The notes under the pieces are model-generated. The model did no database searches, was not told where the DNA came from, and saw only the letters and a program-made list of their open reading frames with translations. A stretch of DNA of 52,529 nucleotides from positions 1 through 52,529 of the forward strand of contig JAHCMI010000065.1 in NCBI GenBank assembly GCA_019192545.1. The letters run 5' to 3'. Every line of letters begins with the position of its first letter. The first letter of the stretch is position 1. This DNA is from Rivularia sp. MS3. GTDB lineage: Bacteria > Cyanobacteriota > Cyanobacteriia > Cyanobacteriales > Nostocaceae. This document shows, in pieces, positions 26,064-35,556 of this stretch. The position numbers and the translations under genes were made by a program.

Positions 26064-26741
26064 AGTGAGTGGTCGATTTCATTAAATTTAAGTGGTAATA
26101 ATGAGTAGGGGAAGATGGGTTAGGGCAAGCACAGAAAGCAGAGGAAGCAGGGGAGTAGAGGGAGAAAATATTTTTACGTCTTTATAGACTCATTAAAACT
26201 AATGAAAAGAACTAATCGTGGAGTGGTTAACCATATTAATTTTGAGGAGTTATAAGTCGCAGAGTGACTAGCCTTCGGGTGCCAAATATTTGGCGCTGTA
26301 AGCGCAACTACGAACGATGATTAACCCCTGATAACTTAGTCCTCTTAAGAGGACTTTTGCTATGAGACAGGGGTTTTCAACCCCTGACGGATTGGATGCA
26401 CACCCCTCAAGAGCATACAATTCTCCGAATTAATTTATGAGAAAATTATAAAATTACATATCTAAAATACAAAATTGAATAACTATTAATCAGCATTGCT
26501 AAATTACAACTTCATTTTTAGTTAAAATACATTTTTTTATTAAATTATTCGCAGATAATTTTTAAAATATTTAATTAGAAATATCAGCTTTTTTGCGGAT
26601 AAAAAGAATTACTTGTAGGTACATTTTTCAAAATGTGCTTGTTTCACGATGCTCGAATAATTCAGTCTAATTTTGCGAGAAAAAATACTCAACTCCTGAC
26701 AGGGTGTCTCGAATTGCAGTAGTAAACAAGGAGATACACTA
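26064..26741. other. Non-coding stretch with stacked hairpins and repeat fragments
   Basis: No gene is supported in these 678 bp. At 26250-26315 lies a sequence ending AGCGCAACTACGAAC, shared with the element at 48616-48685. At 26323-26375 AACCCCTG and CAGGGGTT flank AGTCCTCTTAAGAGGACTTTT, a perfect palindrome with T-run, and CAGGGGTT then pairs again with AACCCCTG at 26379-26386. The arrangement resembles ends of small transposable elements or a terminator cluster. Confidence 0.55.
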
Positions 26742-27506
26742 ATGTTCTTTGCTATCGATATTGGTCATAATTGCCCTCCCCATGACACCGGTGCCCGCAC
26801 AAACAAGTACAGTGAAGATGCTTTAACTAAACTAGTAGGGGAGTTAGTTATTAGTAAGCTCCGTCTAAGAAAACATAAAGCTATTTCTGTTACGCCGCAA
26901 TCTGCATATAGTACCGATGATTCTTTGATGCAAAGAGCTAGAAAAGCTAATCAACTTGATGCTGATTATTTTATCTCTATTCACTTTAATGCTTTTAGCA
27001 GTCCGAGAGCTAATGGTACTGAAGTATACGTATATAACTTCCGTAGTGCCGCAAGACCTTTAGCGCAATCGGTAGTTAGCAATATTGCGTCTTTAGGTTT
27101 CTTAAATCGAGGTGTAAAAAAAGCTAGATTTAGAGTCTTGGAACTGACTGCAATGCCAGCGATTTTGATTGAATGTTGCTTTATCAGTTCCGATAAAGAT
27201 ATGCGATTGTTCAACGCTGAAAAAATGGCTACTGCAATCGTCGATGGTTTAGTTGGTAAAGAAGAAATAACAACTATATCCGGTACTCTAAAAGTTAGGT
27301 ATACTACTTATCTCAAACCTTCTTCCGACCAATCTTCTAATATAGATCCAAGCCAATTAAAAGTAATACAGCCAGGAGATTACAAAGGCAAGTTAGTTGC
27401 TAAAGAAGAATCTCACTATGCTGTAGAGCTAGAAGACAACATGGGTTCTGGTTTGCGTGACATTGACTACATATACACCGGTCATAGCGATTTTATTGCA
27501 GATTAA
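26742..27506 (+). CDS. N-acetylmuramoyl-L-alanine amidase (Amidase_3)
   Basis: A 254-residue zinc amidase that cuts the bond between N-acetylmuramic acid and the stem peptide. The zinc-site residues are visible: H9 in DIGHN, a Glu in the following SEDAL helix, His in SIHFNAF, and the catalytic Glu in LIECCF. The last 80 residues form a separate small domain (from about TISGTLKVRYTTYLK), perhaps SH3-like. No signal peptide is present, so export, if any, is non-classical, or the enzyme acts at lysis. The start is well supported by CAAGGAGA 8 bp upstream. There is no Zur box, unlike the Zur-controlled amidases known in some cyanobacteria. Confidence 0.88.
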   Translation: MFFAIDIGHNCPPHDTGARTNKYSEDALTKLVGELVISKLRLRKHKAISVTPQSAYSTDDSLMQRARKANQLDADYFISIHFNAFSSPRANGTEVYVYNFRSAARPLAQSVVSNIASLGFLNRGVKKARFRVLELTAMPAILIECCFISSDKDMRLFNAEKMATAIVDGLVGKEEITTISGTLKVRYTTYLKPSSDQSSNIDPSQLKVIQPGDYKGKLVAKEESHYAVELEDNMGSGLRDIDYIYTGHSDFIAD

Positions 27507-27612
27507 TGTCATAATTACCAGCATGTAGAGACGCTATTCGTGTCGTCTCTACAATAAATTATTGCTGCTACAGCAAAGAAATAATTATTTGAAGCCGGGT
27601 AAATAATAAAAA

Positions 27613-27684
27613 TGAGCGCGGAGGGATTCGAACCCCCGACCGTCAGAACCGGAATCTGATGTTCTATCCACTGAACTACGCGCC
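27613..27684 (-). tRNA. tRNA-Arg (anticodon CCG)
   Basis: Read leftward from 27684, the sequence starts GGGCGCG and ends CGCGCTC, giving a full acceptor stem. It has the D-arm GTTC...GAAC, the anticodon arm TCAGA-TTCCGGT-TCTGA with CCG, and the T-arm GGGGG-TTCGAAT-CCCTC. It is 72 nt long, and no CCA is encoded. Confidence 0.95.
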
Positions 27685-27940
27685 CTAATCTTTCGAGCAA
27701 TGCAGGCAATGATTGACCTACATATTAAACTTGCATACTAATAAACAGTATAACCTTTATTTCCTTTCCTGGCTACTTAAGTAATTTAACAACTTTTTTA
27801 TACTAGTATTACTCTTGAATGCAGAAGACTTATTAATTTCTGCAATTTAGATAAAATCCATAAAATAGTTGCCTCGAAAACCAATGCTAATACTGATATA
27901 AAGCTACTTTATAGTCATACAGTACGAACAGTAGTTTTAT

Positions 27941-28564
27941 ATGGATAAAAGAAATTTCAAGGATAAATTAATCGAGCATACTAATGATGCCGATAAATAT
28001 AATAGTGGTTATGTGCTGGGAATCATATCTGCGATTTTGATGATAATGTGTGTCGGCGCTTTGCTAATGTTTGATAATAAACAAGTACAGAAAATAATAA
28101 CCGAAAATTTAAATGTCGAGACTGTAGAAAATTCAATTGAAGAACAAAAAACCAGTACATTGTTAACTGCAAGAAAACTAAAGGTAAAAACAACACATCC
28201 TAATGGTGCTGTAGGCAGATTAACTTATATTTCATTTAATCAGGAAAACACGACTGTAGAATTAGCCGTAACTAATGGTTTTAGACATACAATATATCTT
28301 AATTTGCATGGTAAGGGGGTCGTAATAGTAGATAATTTAGGGAATAAATATAATGTGCAACCACCTCCAGATAATCCTTATCTTGAAATTACACCCGGTG
28401 ATACCTTCAAAGGAGAGCTAGTTTTTTCCGGTGGCATACCTTTACGGGCAAGTAATTTGACTTTGATTACAAACAATCAAATTGGTAGCGATCAAGCTTT
28501 TACTCGCCGTCCAAAAATGGAATTTTATATTCCGCTTAATGTAGAGGATAAGTTTCTCGGATAG
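27941..28564 (+). CDS. Membrane-anchored beta-rich protein of unknown function
   Basis: A 207-residue protein with a cytoplasmic charged N-terminus, one transmembrane helix at about residues 24-45 and an external domain from about residue 75. That domain has alternating strand patterns (VELAVTNGFRHTIYLNLHG, then G-N-K-Y-N-V and a P-P-P-D-N-P-Y segment), reminiscent of DUF4352-like immunoglobulin-type domains. No catalytic motif is seen. It is monocistronic, and the ATG at 27941 is the only sensible start. I do not assign a function. Confidence 0.7.
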   Translation: MDKRNFKDKLIEHTNDADKYNSGYVLGIISAILMIMCVGALLMFDNKQVQKIITENLNVETVENSIEEQKTSTLLTARKLKVKTTHPNGAVGRLTYISFNQENTTVELAVTNGFRHTIYLNLHGKGVVIVDNLGNKYNVQPPPDNPYLEITPGDTFKGELVFSGGIPLRASNLTLITNNQIGSDQAFTRRPKMEFYIPLNVEDKFLG

Positions 28565-28799
28565 CCAATAAAAAGAAAGACATAAAATATTTATAATTTC
28601 TTACTATTGGCTTTTCAAACTAATAACTAATTTCCTTTGTTTGGTAGCATATTATATTAATCTAACTACATCGGCAATGGCTGCAAGTGTTACAAAATTC
28701 GGGCAGTATAAAGTACTAGTATTGCATTTAATTAAGTTTAATGAGTAGCTTTTCCTGCTTACCCTAACCCGTCAATTTTAATGAAGTCGAATATTAGGC

Positions 28800-30017
28800 T
28801 TAAAGATAATTTGCGGGGTTTACTGGCCTACCATTTTTGCGGACTTCAAAGTGTAGGTGGGGACCTGTTGATAACCCAGTCGAACCTATGGCTGATATGG
28901 GCTGTCCGCGTTTAACGCTGTCTCCCGAATTGACGTATAATTTGCTGCTATGGGCGTAAAGTGTTGTAATTCCTTTACCGTGGTTGATGATTATTGTTTT
29001 ACCGTAACCACCATACCATCCCGAATATATAACAGTTCCGGAATCTGCGGCCCGTATTGTACTACCGTAATTTGCAGCAAAATCTATACCCGTGTGCAAG
29101 CGACCTCTACCGAGAATTGGGTGCGATCGCCAACCATAGGGGCTGCTGATATAACCGCTGCTGGGAAACGCCATGATGCCGCTTCCACGAACAAAGTTTC
29201 TTGCTTTGCTCCTAGCTTTTGCTGCTGCGATTCTAGCTTGTTCTTCAGCTACCTTTTTTTGAATTAAGTTGGCTATGGATAAAGAGTCTTTTTCTAACTG
29301 CATTCTTGCTGCATTTAATGCAATGCCATCGTCGCTCAAACGCTGTATTAATTCCGATTGTAGTTCGGCTTGCCCTTGATAGTCAGCTTTTTGTGCTAGC
29401 AGTTGTTGACGAATTAAGGATATTTCGTTCTTTTTGCTTTCAATATCGGTTTTTTGATTTTTTATAGCGATAGCTTCTTGAGTTAATTGTGCTAAAACTT
29501 TTTGATCTGCTTGATAAACTAACTTTAAATTACGACGACGACTAAGAAAGTCATTTAAATTACGACTTTGCAGTAAAACAGCCCATCCTTGATTGACTGG
29601 GGAACGCTGCAAATACTTGAGTCTGGATACAGTTGAGGCTTGATGTTGAGCGTAGGATACTTCTTTATCTGCTAAGTCTGCCTGCAATTGTTGGAGTCTT
29701 TGAGTTGCTATCTCTAAACGTCTTTCACTATCTTTAATTTGGCTATTAGTTGTTTGTAAATTTTCTTCTAAACCACCAAGGCGTTTTTCTGCTTCTTGCT
29801 GTAAATTATTCAAACGTTTTTTTTCTTTGATTACATCTTGATGCTGCTTCTGAATTTGCTTTCGCTCTTGCTTTAATTGATTTATAGTTTGTTTCGCGCT
29901 TTGCTGACCATATACGGAAAATGCTGGAGTTACGACTAATAATAGACATAAAAAGCCACACAATACAATATGTAAGCGGGAATCAATTTTCTTTTTTTGG
30001 AAGAATAATGCTTTCAT
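28800..30017 (-). CDS. EnvC/NlpD-like M23 peptidase with long coiled coil
   Basis: The layout is a signal segment (about residues 17-38), a long coiled coil (about residues 40-260), then a C-terminal M23 domain with the zinc site HTGIDFA, YAHSS and HLHFEV. This is the layout of murein hydrolase activators and septal peptidases; the motifs are complete, so catalysis is likely. It acts in the periplasm on peptidoglycan during division or cell-wall turnover. The ATG at 30017 (MKALFF) is preferred to the frame start 26 codons upstream, because it places the charged run K-K-K directly before the hydrophobic core. A 14-bp inverted-repeat element lies about 100 bp upstream. Confidence 0.9.
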   Translation of the reverse strand: MKALFFQKKKIDSRLHIVLCGFLCLLLVVTPAFSVYGQQSAKQTINQLKQERKQIQKQHQDVIKEKKRLNNLQQEAEKRLGGLEENLQTTNSQIKDSERRLEIATQRLQQLQADLADKEVSYAQHQASTVSRLKYLQRSPVNQGWAVLLQSRNLNDFLSRRRNLKLVYQADQKVLAQLTQEAIAIKNQKTDIESKKNEISLIRQQLLAQKADYQGQAELQSELIQRLSDDGIALNAARMQLEKDSLSIANLIQKKVAEEQARIAAAKARSKARNFVRGSGIMAFPSSGYISSPYGWRSHPILGRGRLHTGIDFAANYGSTIRAADSGTVIYSGWYGGYGKTIIINHGKGITTLYAHSSKLYVNSGDSVKRGQPISAIGSTGLSTGPHLHFEVRKNGRPVNPANYL

Positions 30018-30113
30018 ATTTTCTAAATTAATCCGTAATCTTTGCGGCAACACTATGTAGATTGTTCCCAGAAAAAGTTGAGAAATTAAACACAAAGATA
30101 ATTAGATAAAAAC

Positions 30114-30236
30114 AGGAATGGCCGCAATTTTCACAATAACTGGCTGGTGCCGTACACTCACCGTCTTATTATTGCTTTTAAAATCAATCAGTGTATAAGC
30201 AGCTTACGAAAAAATATGCCGGTTGCGGCCATTCCT
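30114..30236 (-). other. Candidate structured RNA or small element upstream of the M23 gene
   Basis: AGGAATGGCCGCAA (30114-30127) has an exact reverse complement at 30223-30236, a 14-bp GC-rich stem closing a 95-base interior in very AT-rich surroundings. Read leftward, the closing stem ends CATTCCTGTTTTTATC, as an intrinsic terminator would, and the interior holds GGTG-AGTGTACGG-CACC. It could be a small RNA of about 125 nt, a leader element of the M23 gene or a tiny MITE. I recognise no known riboswitch consensus. Confidence 0.5.
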
Positions 30237-30715
30237 AAAAAAAATACGATTCACTATTTTTAGCTGAGTAAAAGAGAAACCTATTTCTAAGCACTACAAA
30301 AGTAATACACGAACCACATACCTACAAACATAAATTCGCTTGCAAATTTTCACACGAATTAGATAAATGGGCAAAGATTAATGCTAATGGATTTTAAATT
30401 AACCAATCACTGTACCATTTATTTACGTAAAATCCAAGTTTTTTGAGAACAAATTGGATTAGATAATTACAATATTGTTCTCAGGGCTTTATATACTTCC
30501 AGCGTTTCAGCCTTTAGACATATAGCAAAATTTTCTTAATAATTAATTATAAAATTAACGGGCAAAATTTTTTTTTGAAAATTAGATTTAAATTGACTTG
30601 ACATTTCAAAATAAATATGTGAAAACCGAGGTGGATTTTCATTTTGACAACCAAATAATCAGGCTTTTGCAAAGTTTTGGTTGTTTGCCAATAATAAACT
30701 TTACTCTTAATTACC
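30237..30715. other. Non-coding stretch, nothing recognised
   Basis: About 480 bp of AT-rich sequence between the inverted-repeat element and the small gene at 30716. It may hold promoters for both, but no feature stands out. Confidence 0.5.
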
Positions 30716-30991
30716 ATGCTACTAACCAAGACTATCAATTCTAACGATCTGCAAAATAAATCGGAAATTGACATTTCATTATTCTCATTAGCAGACTGGA
30801 TAGCTATAGCAAGATTTATGGGATATGAACCAACATGGGCTTATAAAATGTTTTGCAAGTTTGGTGATTTAAAAAAATATAATCTTACTAAAGTTTCTCG
30901 TACTACTTGGTCGATGATAGCCAAAATGTTTCATCAAAGCCAATCTTGGGCAGAAATACAATATTTAAAATGGCAAGCTGTGAATAATTAA
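30716..30991 (+). CDS. Small hypothetical protein
   Basis: A 91-residue frame with an ATG start, balanced composition and helical, tryptophan-rich segments (DWIAIARFMGYEPTWAYKMF and TTWSMIAKMFHQSQSWAEIQ). I do not recognise the family. The amino-acid pattern looks like a real small protein rather than random AT-rich translation, but no ribosome site or neighbour supports it. Confidence 0.5.
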   Translation: MLLTKTINSNDLQNKSEIDISLFSLADWIAIARFMGYEPTWAYKMFCKFGDLKKYNLTKVSRTTWSMIAKMFHQSQSWAEIQYLKWQAVNN

Positions 30992-31305
30992 TCAAGATTT
31001 TAATTGTATTGTATTTCTAAATATATAAATCCCTCTCGATTTAGGTTGTGTGGGATTTTATTCATTTCAGGGAATAGGTAATTGGTAGTTTGGATTGGGC
31101 GCGAGGCGTTGCTGATTAATGATGCTAATTTTGAAATTTTTATTTAAACTACTTTTGCTTTTGATATCAAGCTTCAAATAAAAACTTTTTTTCTGCTATT
31201 AATCATAGAGTTTTTATAAAGTTTTGATAAATAAACTTATAGTTAAATAGGCTTTTCTTGCTTAAGTCTATAACCTATGCCGAATTACTGATTCCTAATG
31301 CTGCA

Positions 31306-31776
31306 ATGAATATAAGATTATTTAATCAAAAAGATGCCGAGCAAGTTGCACTATTGTTTCATCAAACAGTACGTGAAGTGAATATAAATGATTATTCAGT
31401 AAATCAGGTAAAAGCATGGGCACCTGATAATATTTATTTTAGAGATTGGGTAAGTGTTTGTTCGGAAAAATTCACTTACGTAGCTGATGATAATGGTACA
31501 ATTGCTGGTTTTGGGGAATTAGAATCTGACGGACATATAGACTGTTTTTACTGCCATAAAAACTATCAGCGCATGGGTGTAGGGAAGAAAATCTACTATG
31601 CTATAGAAGCTAAGGCTAGCGAGCTAAAAATACATCGTTTATATACAGAAGTAAGTATTACTGCTCAACCGTTTTTTCTGAGTATGGGCTTTGCGATTAT
31701 AAAGAAGCAACAAGTAATACGTAGAGGAGAAAGCTTTACAAATTATGCAATGGAAAAGATTCTACTGCATGATTGA
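31306..31776 (+). CDS. GNAT-family N-acetyltransferase
   Basis: About 156 residues from the ATG at 31306 (MNIRLFNQKDAEQVALLFHQ). The acetyl-CoA motif A appears as CHKNYQRMGVGKKIYYAIE, the usual R/Q-x-x-G-x-G loop with R-M-G-V-G-K. A final L-Y-T-E-V-S...F-F-L-S-M-G-F segment closes the fold. The substrate is unknown; the domain resembles YafP/ElaA-like members. The in-frame TTG 16 codons upstream is not needed, because the GNAT fold begins at MNIRLF. Confidence 0.88.
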   Translation: MNIRLFNQKDAEQVALLFHQTVREVNINDYSVNQVKAWAPDNIYFRDWVSVCSEKFTYVADDNGTIAGFGELESDGHIDCFYCHKNYQRMGVGKKIYYAIEAKASELKIHRLYTEVSITAQPFFLSMGFAIIKKQQVIRRGESFTNYAMEKILLHD

Positions 31777-31942
31777 AAAAAAATTGTTAAAACTTATATA
31801 GCAGTTCTTATATAATTTATAGACTTTAATAAAGAGGATTATGCTTATATTCGTTGTTTTCAATATATTTAATAAATTAGATGACAATGCTTTGTCCAAA
31901 TATCATAATCAGAAATTCTATTTTGCGTTCGGGTAATCGACT

Positions 31943-32392
31943 ATGCAGTTACCTATAGAAATTGATGAATTAAAAGAAGCTTTTACTTACTATTGTGAAA
32001 ACAGTGAGTGCATTTATTATTTGGACACTACTACTGGAAAAATAATACTAGACAATGGTAGTGGTGACCCTATGAATATTGATGGTAATTTTTTATATTT
32101 AGATGGTTACTCTATAGAAGAGTTTCCAAATAAAAAGAGATTTATTCGATTGCCGTCTAATAAAAGTTGTGATGAATATTACGAACTTCAGGCGTTTATC
32201 ATCGAAATTGAAAGCCAATGGCTTCGTAATAAAATAGAAAATACTATTGATAGCTATCAAGCATTTCAACGCTTTCAAAAAATTTTGCAACGAGAAGCTT
32301 CAGAGTACGAATGGTCTAATTTTAGAACTAAGCAGCTTGAAAAACTTGTTCTGAAATGGCTTGAGTCTACTGAAATAGAAACTCAAGGATAA
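31943..32392 (+). CDS. UPF0158-family protein
   Basis: A 149-residue acidic soluble protein resembling UPF0158. An N-terminal I-D-E-L-K-E-A-F is followed by Y-Y-L-D-T-T-T-G-K-I-I, then R-F-I-R-L-P-S and a C-terminal F-Q-R-F-Q-K-I-L...Y-E-W-S-N-F...W-L-E. Function is unknown. Its stop overlaps the stop region of the convergent PhyH gene by 10 bp. Confidence 0.75.
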   Translation: MQLPIEIDELKEAFTYYCENSECIYYLDTTTGKIILDNGSGDPMNIDGNFLYLDGYSIEEFPNKKRFIRLPSNKSCDEYYELQAFIIEIESQWLRNKIENTIDSYQAFQRFQKILQREASEYEWSNFRTKQLEKLVLKWLESTEIETQG

Positions 32393-33126
32393 ACTCCCGG
32401 TGTTTTAAGAATTTCTTGCTGAGATGCAGTTAAATCTGAAAAATCTTCGGGATTGTAATAATTTCTCAACCAAGCATAAGAATGAGGAGAATATTTGTAA
32501 AATAGCGTTCTGCGTTCGTTTTCTCCTTGCCAGGGAAGGGTTCCATGAGATAGCGCTTCAGTAAATATAATGGCACTTCCAGCTTTAACAGTCACAGATT
32601 TAATAATATCTTTAGGAGACTCTAAATTTAGCCATTCTTGGGGACAAGCTAAATTGCTTTTATGACTACCGGGGATACAAGCAAATCCCCCTGCACCGGG
32701 ATATACGTTGTTTAATTCGTAAGCAACAGCTAGCAAACCATTGTAAATTCTGCAATTTTGGAACGAGTAATACTGAGTTGGATCGTAAGGAGTTCCCCCA
32801 CCATGTAAATTACAACCAATTGGGCCATTACCTTCACGAATAATATGCAGATAATCGTGATCTAAACGGAACTTTCCTCCCAGCAACTCAGATAAATAAG
32901 GGGTTATGCGGGGATTATCAATCAAATTTAGAAAAGGTTTCCCCCATGAAAGCAAACCGTCAAAACGCAACTTAGAAGCTTTTGGTTGATTTTTGATAGC
33001 TACTTGCTTATCCACCAGTTCCTGCAAAGCTAAAATTTCCTCGTCGCTGAGAACATTTTCAACAACTAAAAACCCTTGTAAATCGAATAGATAACGTTCG
33101 GATTCAGGAATTAGGGATTGGGGCAT
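32383..33126 (-). CDS. Phytanoyl-CoA dioxygenase (PhyH)-family protein
   Basis: A 247-residue Fe(II)/2-oxoglutarate-type oxygenase. The distal histidine is visible in ALSHGTLPW and the Arg that binds 2-oxoglutarate in NERRTLFYKYSPH. An N-LHGGG-T segment earlier would supply the first His, with its usual Asp partner not obvious. The family hydroxylates lipid, amino-acid or natural-product substrates; here none can be named. It lies 64 bp downstream of trmFO on the same strand. Confidence 0.85.
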   Translation of the reverse strand: MPQSLIPESERYLFDLQGFLVVENVLSDEEILALQELVDKQVAIKNQPKASKLRFDGLLSWGKPFLNLIDNPRITPYLSELLGGKFRLDHDYLHIIREGNGPIGCNLHGGGTPYDPTQYYSFQNCRIYNGLLAVAYELNNVYPGAGGFACIPGSHKSNLACPQEWLNLESPKDIIKSVTVKAGSAIIFTEALSHGTLPWQGENERRTLFYKYSPHSYAWLRNYYNPEDFSDLTASQQEILKTPGVYP

Positions 33127-33190
33127 GGGGATTTTTTGGAGAGAGGGTAGAGGGAGTAGAGGGAGAGATGGGGGAGAAAGTCTGATACTC

Positions 33191-33255
33191 CTAACTGCTC
33201 ACTGTTAACTGCTCACTGCTCACTGTTAACTGTTCGCTGATACTTGATAACTGTT
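33191..33255. repeat. Heptamer repeat tract inside the 3' end of trmFO
   Basis: Units of ACTGCTC, ACTGTTA and similar run without interruption from before the trmFO stop into its last codons. The tract is of the same STRR type as those at 38251 and 51573. Confidence 0.75.
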
Positions 33256-34588
33256 CCAAAGCGCGATCGCGGTATTTTCCGTATCGTTCGCGTTTGTTCT
33301 TTATTTTCACTCCTAAGTCCGGCAAAATACCGAAGTTAGGGGGCATTGGTTGGAAGTGTTTGGGTGATGCCGAACTGATAAAGTCGAATAAAGCTCCCAT
33401 CATGGTTGTGTTTGGCATGGTTAATGGTTCTTTTCCTAATGCAATTCTGGCGGCATTTGTTCCCGCTAACCAACCTCCGGCTGATGCGGCGGTGTATCCT
33501 TCCGTACCGATGATTTGTCCTGCTGCTAGCAAGGTGGGACGAGATTTGAATTGCAGGGTGGGAATCATTAATTGGGGTGCATTAATAAAGGTGTTGCGAT
33601 GCATTACTCCGAGTCGCACGAATTCGGCATTTTCTAAACCGGGAATCATCTGGAATATCCGCTTTTGCTCTCCCCAGCGTAAGTTTGTTTGGAAACCCAC
33701 CATATTCCACAGTTTTCCAGCTTTGTCTTCTTGACGTAACTGTACCACTGCATAAGGACGTTGTTTTTTGACTTCTTCTCCTTCTTTAATTTCTGGGGGA
33801 GGAGCATCCGAACCCCATCCCGCAGATGTCGGAGGAGTCAAACCTACTGGTTTTAAAGGGCCATAACGCATGGTGTCTTCACCGCGTTGTGCTTGTTCTT
33901 CGATGGGTAAACAAGCTTCAAAAAATTTGGCGTTTTCCCGTTCAAAGCCTTTTAATTCAACTTGTTCGGCTTGACGTAACTCTTCCCAGAATCTAAGATA
34001 CTGCTCTTTATTCATGGGACAGTTAAGGTAAGCTGCTTCCCCTTTGTCGTAACGGGATGCCATGAAAGCAACATCGTGATTTATGGATTCTCCCACAACT
34101 ATGGGACTAGCAGCATCGAAAAAGCTGAGATATTCCATTCCCGTGAAACGACGCAAATCTTCAGCTAAATCGGGACTTGTGAGAGGCCCGGTTGCTAAAA
34201 CTACAATACCTTCAGGAATTTCTCTTAACTCTTCCCGGCGAAAGTCTATTAAAGGATGTTTTGCCAAAGTTTCAGTTAAATCTTGACTAAAAACACCTCT
34301 GTCAACCGCTAACGCTCCACCAGCAGGAACTTTGTGTTCGTCGGCTTTGGAAATCACAATCGAATTGAGACGACGTAATTCTTCATGCAGCAAACCGGCA
34401 GCCCTGTCACTAGCCATTGCTCCAAAAGAATTACTACATACTAATTCCGCTAAATGTTCCGTATGGTGCGCTCCCCCAAAACGTGTGGGACGCATTTCAT
34501 AAAAAATAACCGGAATTCCAGCTTGAGCAATTTGCCAAGCTGCTTCAGTTCCAGCTAATCCACCACCAATTACTGTTATAGGATTCAT
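33191..34588 (-). CDS. trmFO: Methylenetetrahydrofolate-tRNA-(uracil-5-)-methyltransferase
   Basis: A 465-residue flavoprotein making 5-methyluridine at position 54 of tRNAs with folate and FAD. The FAD fold [10 protein letters not shown] starts at residue 8. The signatures [16 protein letters not shown] and [11 protein letters not shown] are typical of TrmFO. The last 20 or so residues (S-E-Q-L-T-V-S-S repeated) do not belong to the family; they are translated from the heptamer repeat tract at 33191-33255, so the original stop has been overrun. Confidence 0.95.
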   Translation of the reverse strand: MNPITVIGGGLAGTEAAWQIAQAGIPVIFYEMRPTRFGGAHHTEHLAELVCSNSFGAMASDRAAGLLHEELRRLNSIVISKADEHKVPAGGALAVDRGVFSQDLTETLAKHPLIDFRREELREIPEGIVVLATGPLTSPDLAEDLRRFTGMEYLSFFDAASPIVVGESINHDVAFMASRYDKGEAAYLNCPMNKEQYLRFWEELRQAEQVELKGFERENAKFFEACLPIEEQAQRGEDTMRYGPLKPVGLTPPTSAGWGSDAPPPEIKEGEEVKKQRPYAVVQLRQEDKAGKLWNMVGFQTNLRWGEQKRIFQMIPGLENAEFVRLGVMHRNTFINAPQLMIPTLQFKSRPTLLAAGQIIGTEGYTAASAGGWLAGTNAARIALGKEPLTMPNTTMMGALFDFISSASPKHFQPMPPNFGILPDLGVKIKNKRERYGKYRDRALEQLSSISEQLTVSSEQLTVSS

Positions 34589-34823
34589 GTTTTAGATTTT
34601 ATATGGGGCATAGGGCATTGGGCATGGGGCATTGGGCATAGAGGATTGGTAATTGGTACTCTTAACTCCTAACTCCTGACTCCATCCCCTTGTCTCATTC
34701 GTAAAAATAATTTTGCGGTGTGTAGTTACTACTTATATTTGATGATAGCCGTGTGATAACTTTATTGTGACTTTAAATAGAAGCAAATTCCCATCAACCA
34801 TTCAAGCAGGGTGTTTATTGCAT

Positions 34824-35492
34824 ATGGAAACTTTGCAGGTAAACCGCTTCGTCGAGAATGTTAAGTTTGAACTACTTCCTAAACTTCAAATAGAAAGTGT
34901 TAATCCTCACGATCCGGTAAAGGTGCGTCATATACCTCCTCCTTGGATTTTACTTGGTACTGGAAATTACGCTGGTGTTCTTCATCATCCCGATTTTCAA
35001 GATTTGGTAGTGAAGATTTACGCACCGGGAAGGCCTGGTTTTGAGGAAGAGGTAGAAGTTTACAATCGTTTGGGTAAACATCCGGCTTTCTCTCAATTAT
35101 TTTACGCTGAAGATGGTTTTTTGGTATTGAAGCGGCTGTATGGAGTAACTATATGGGATTGCGTTCAACTTGGTGTGCCCATTCCTAAACGAGTTATCGA
35201 AGATATTGACAAAGCTTTGGATTACGCAAGAAGTCGCGGACTTTTCCCTCATGATATTCACGCACGTAATGTAATGATGTATGAAGGTAGGGGATTGGTT
35301 GTAGACATTTCAGATTTTTTACAAGAAGAAAAATGCTCTAAGTGGGATAACGTTAAGAAGGCTTATTATTGGGTATATCTTCCTTTGATTTATCCGTTTA
35401 AGTTACGAGTGCCGCTTTCTTTGTTGAATTTAGTTCGTAAAGGTTATCGGTTTATTTCTTCTATGACGAAGAAGTTGACAGGTAAAAAGTAA
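34824..35492 (+). CDS. Protein-kinase-like protein (serine/threonine kinase fold)
   Basis: About 222 residues from the ATG at 34824, which has GCAGGGTG 10 bp upstream; the GTG at 34767 is the alternative. A glycine-containing loop GTGNYAGV, an invariant-lysine strand LVVKIYA, the catalytic-loop equivalent F-P-H-D-I-H-A-R-N-V and the metal-binding D in LVVDISDF are visible, as in YrzF-like and Rio/lipopolysaccharide-kinase-like small kinases. The substrate may be a protein or a small molecule. A strong terminator follows 20 bp after the stop. Confidence 0.75.
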   Translation: METLQVNRFVENVKFELLPKLQIESVNPHDPVKVRHIPPPWILLGTGNYAGVLHHPDFQDLVVKIYAPGRPGFEEEVEVYNRLGKHPAFSQLFYAEDGFLVLKRLYGVTIWDCVQLGVPIPKRVIEDIDKALDYARSRGLFPHDIHARNVMMYEGRGLVVDISDFLQEEKCSKWDNVKKAYYWVYLPLIYPFKLRVPLSLLNLVRKGYRFISSMTKKLTGKK

Positions 35493-35512
35493 TAAAGAAT
35501 TCGTGAAAGTTT

Positions 35513-35545
35513 AAAAACCCGGTTTTTGAACAAACCGGGTTTTTG
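35513..35545. terminator. Bidirectional intrinsic terminator
   Basis: AAAAACCCGGTTT and AAACCGGGTTTTT form a long GC-centred stem with A-run and T-run on opposite sides. It lies between the convergent kinase-like and patatin-like genes and can serve both. Confidence 0.9.
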
Positions 35546-35556
35546 GGCACTTTAAT

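Noticed and set aside
27515-27709. Leftward 64-codon frame
   Set aside because: It is the translation of the tRNA-Arg gene and flanks.
28950-29267. Rightward 105-codon frame inside the EnvC-like M23 gene
   Set aside because: It lies antisense to the catalytic domain and is Cys/Thr/Ser-rich with no family resemblance.
30114-30236. Known riboswitch (c-di-AMP or c-di-GMP type) before the M23 gene
   Set aside because: I could not match the conserved core of either class; it is kept only as an unassigned structured element.
33294-33734. Rightward 146-codon frame inside trmFO
   Set aside because: It is antisense to conserved TrmFO sequence and has no start signal or recognisable domain.
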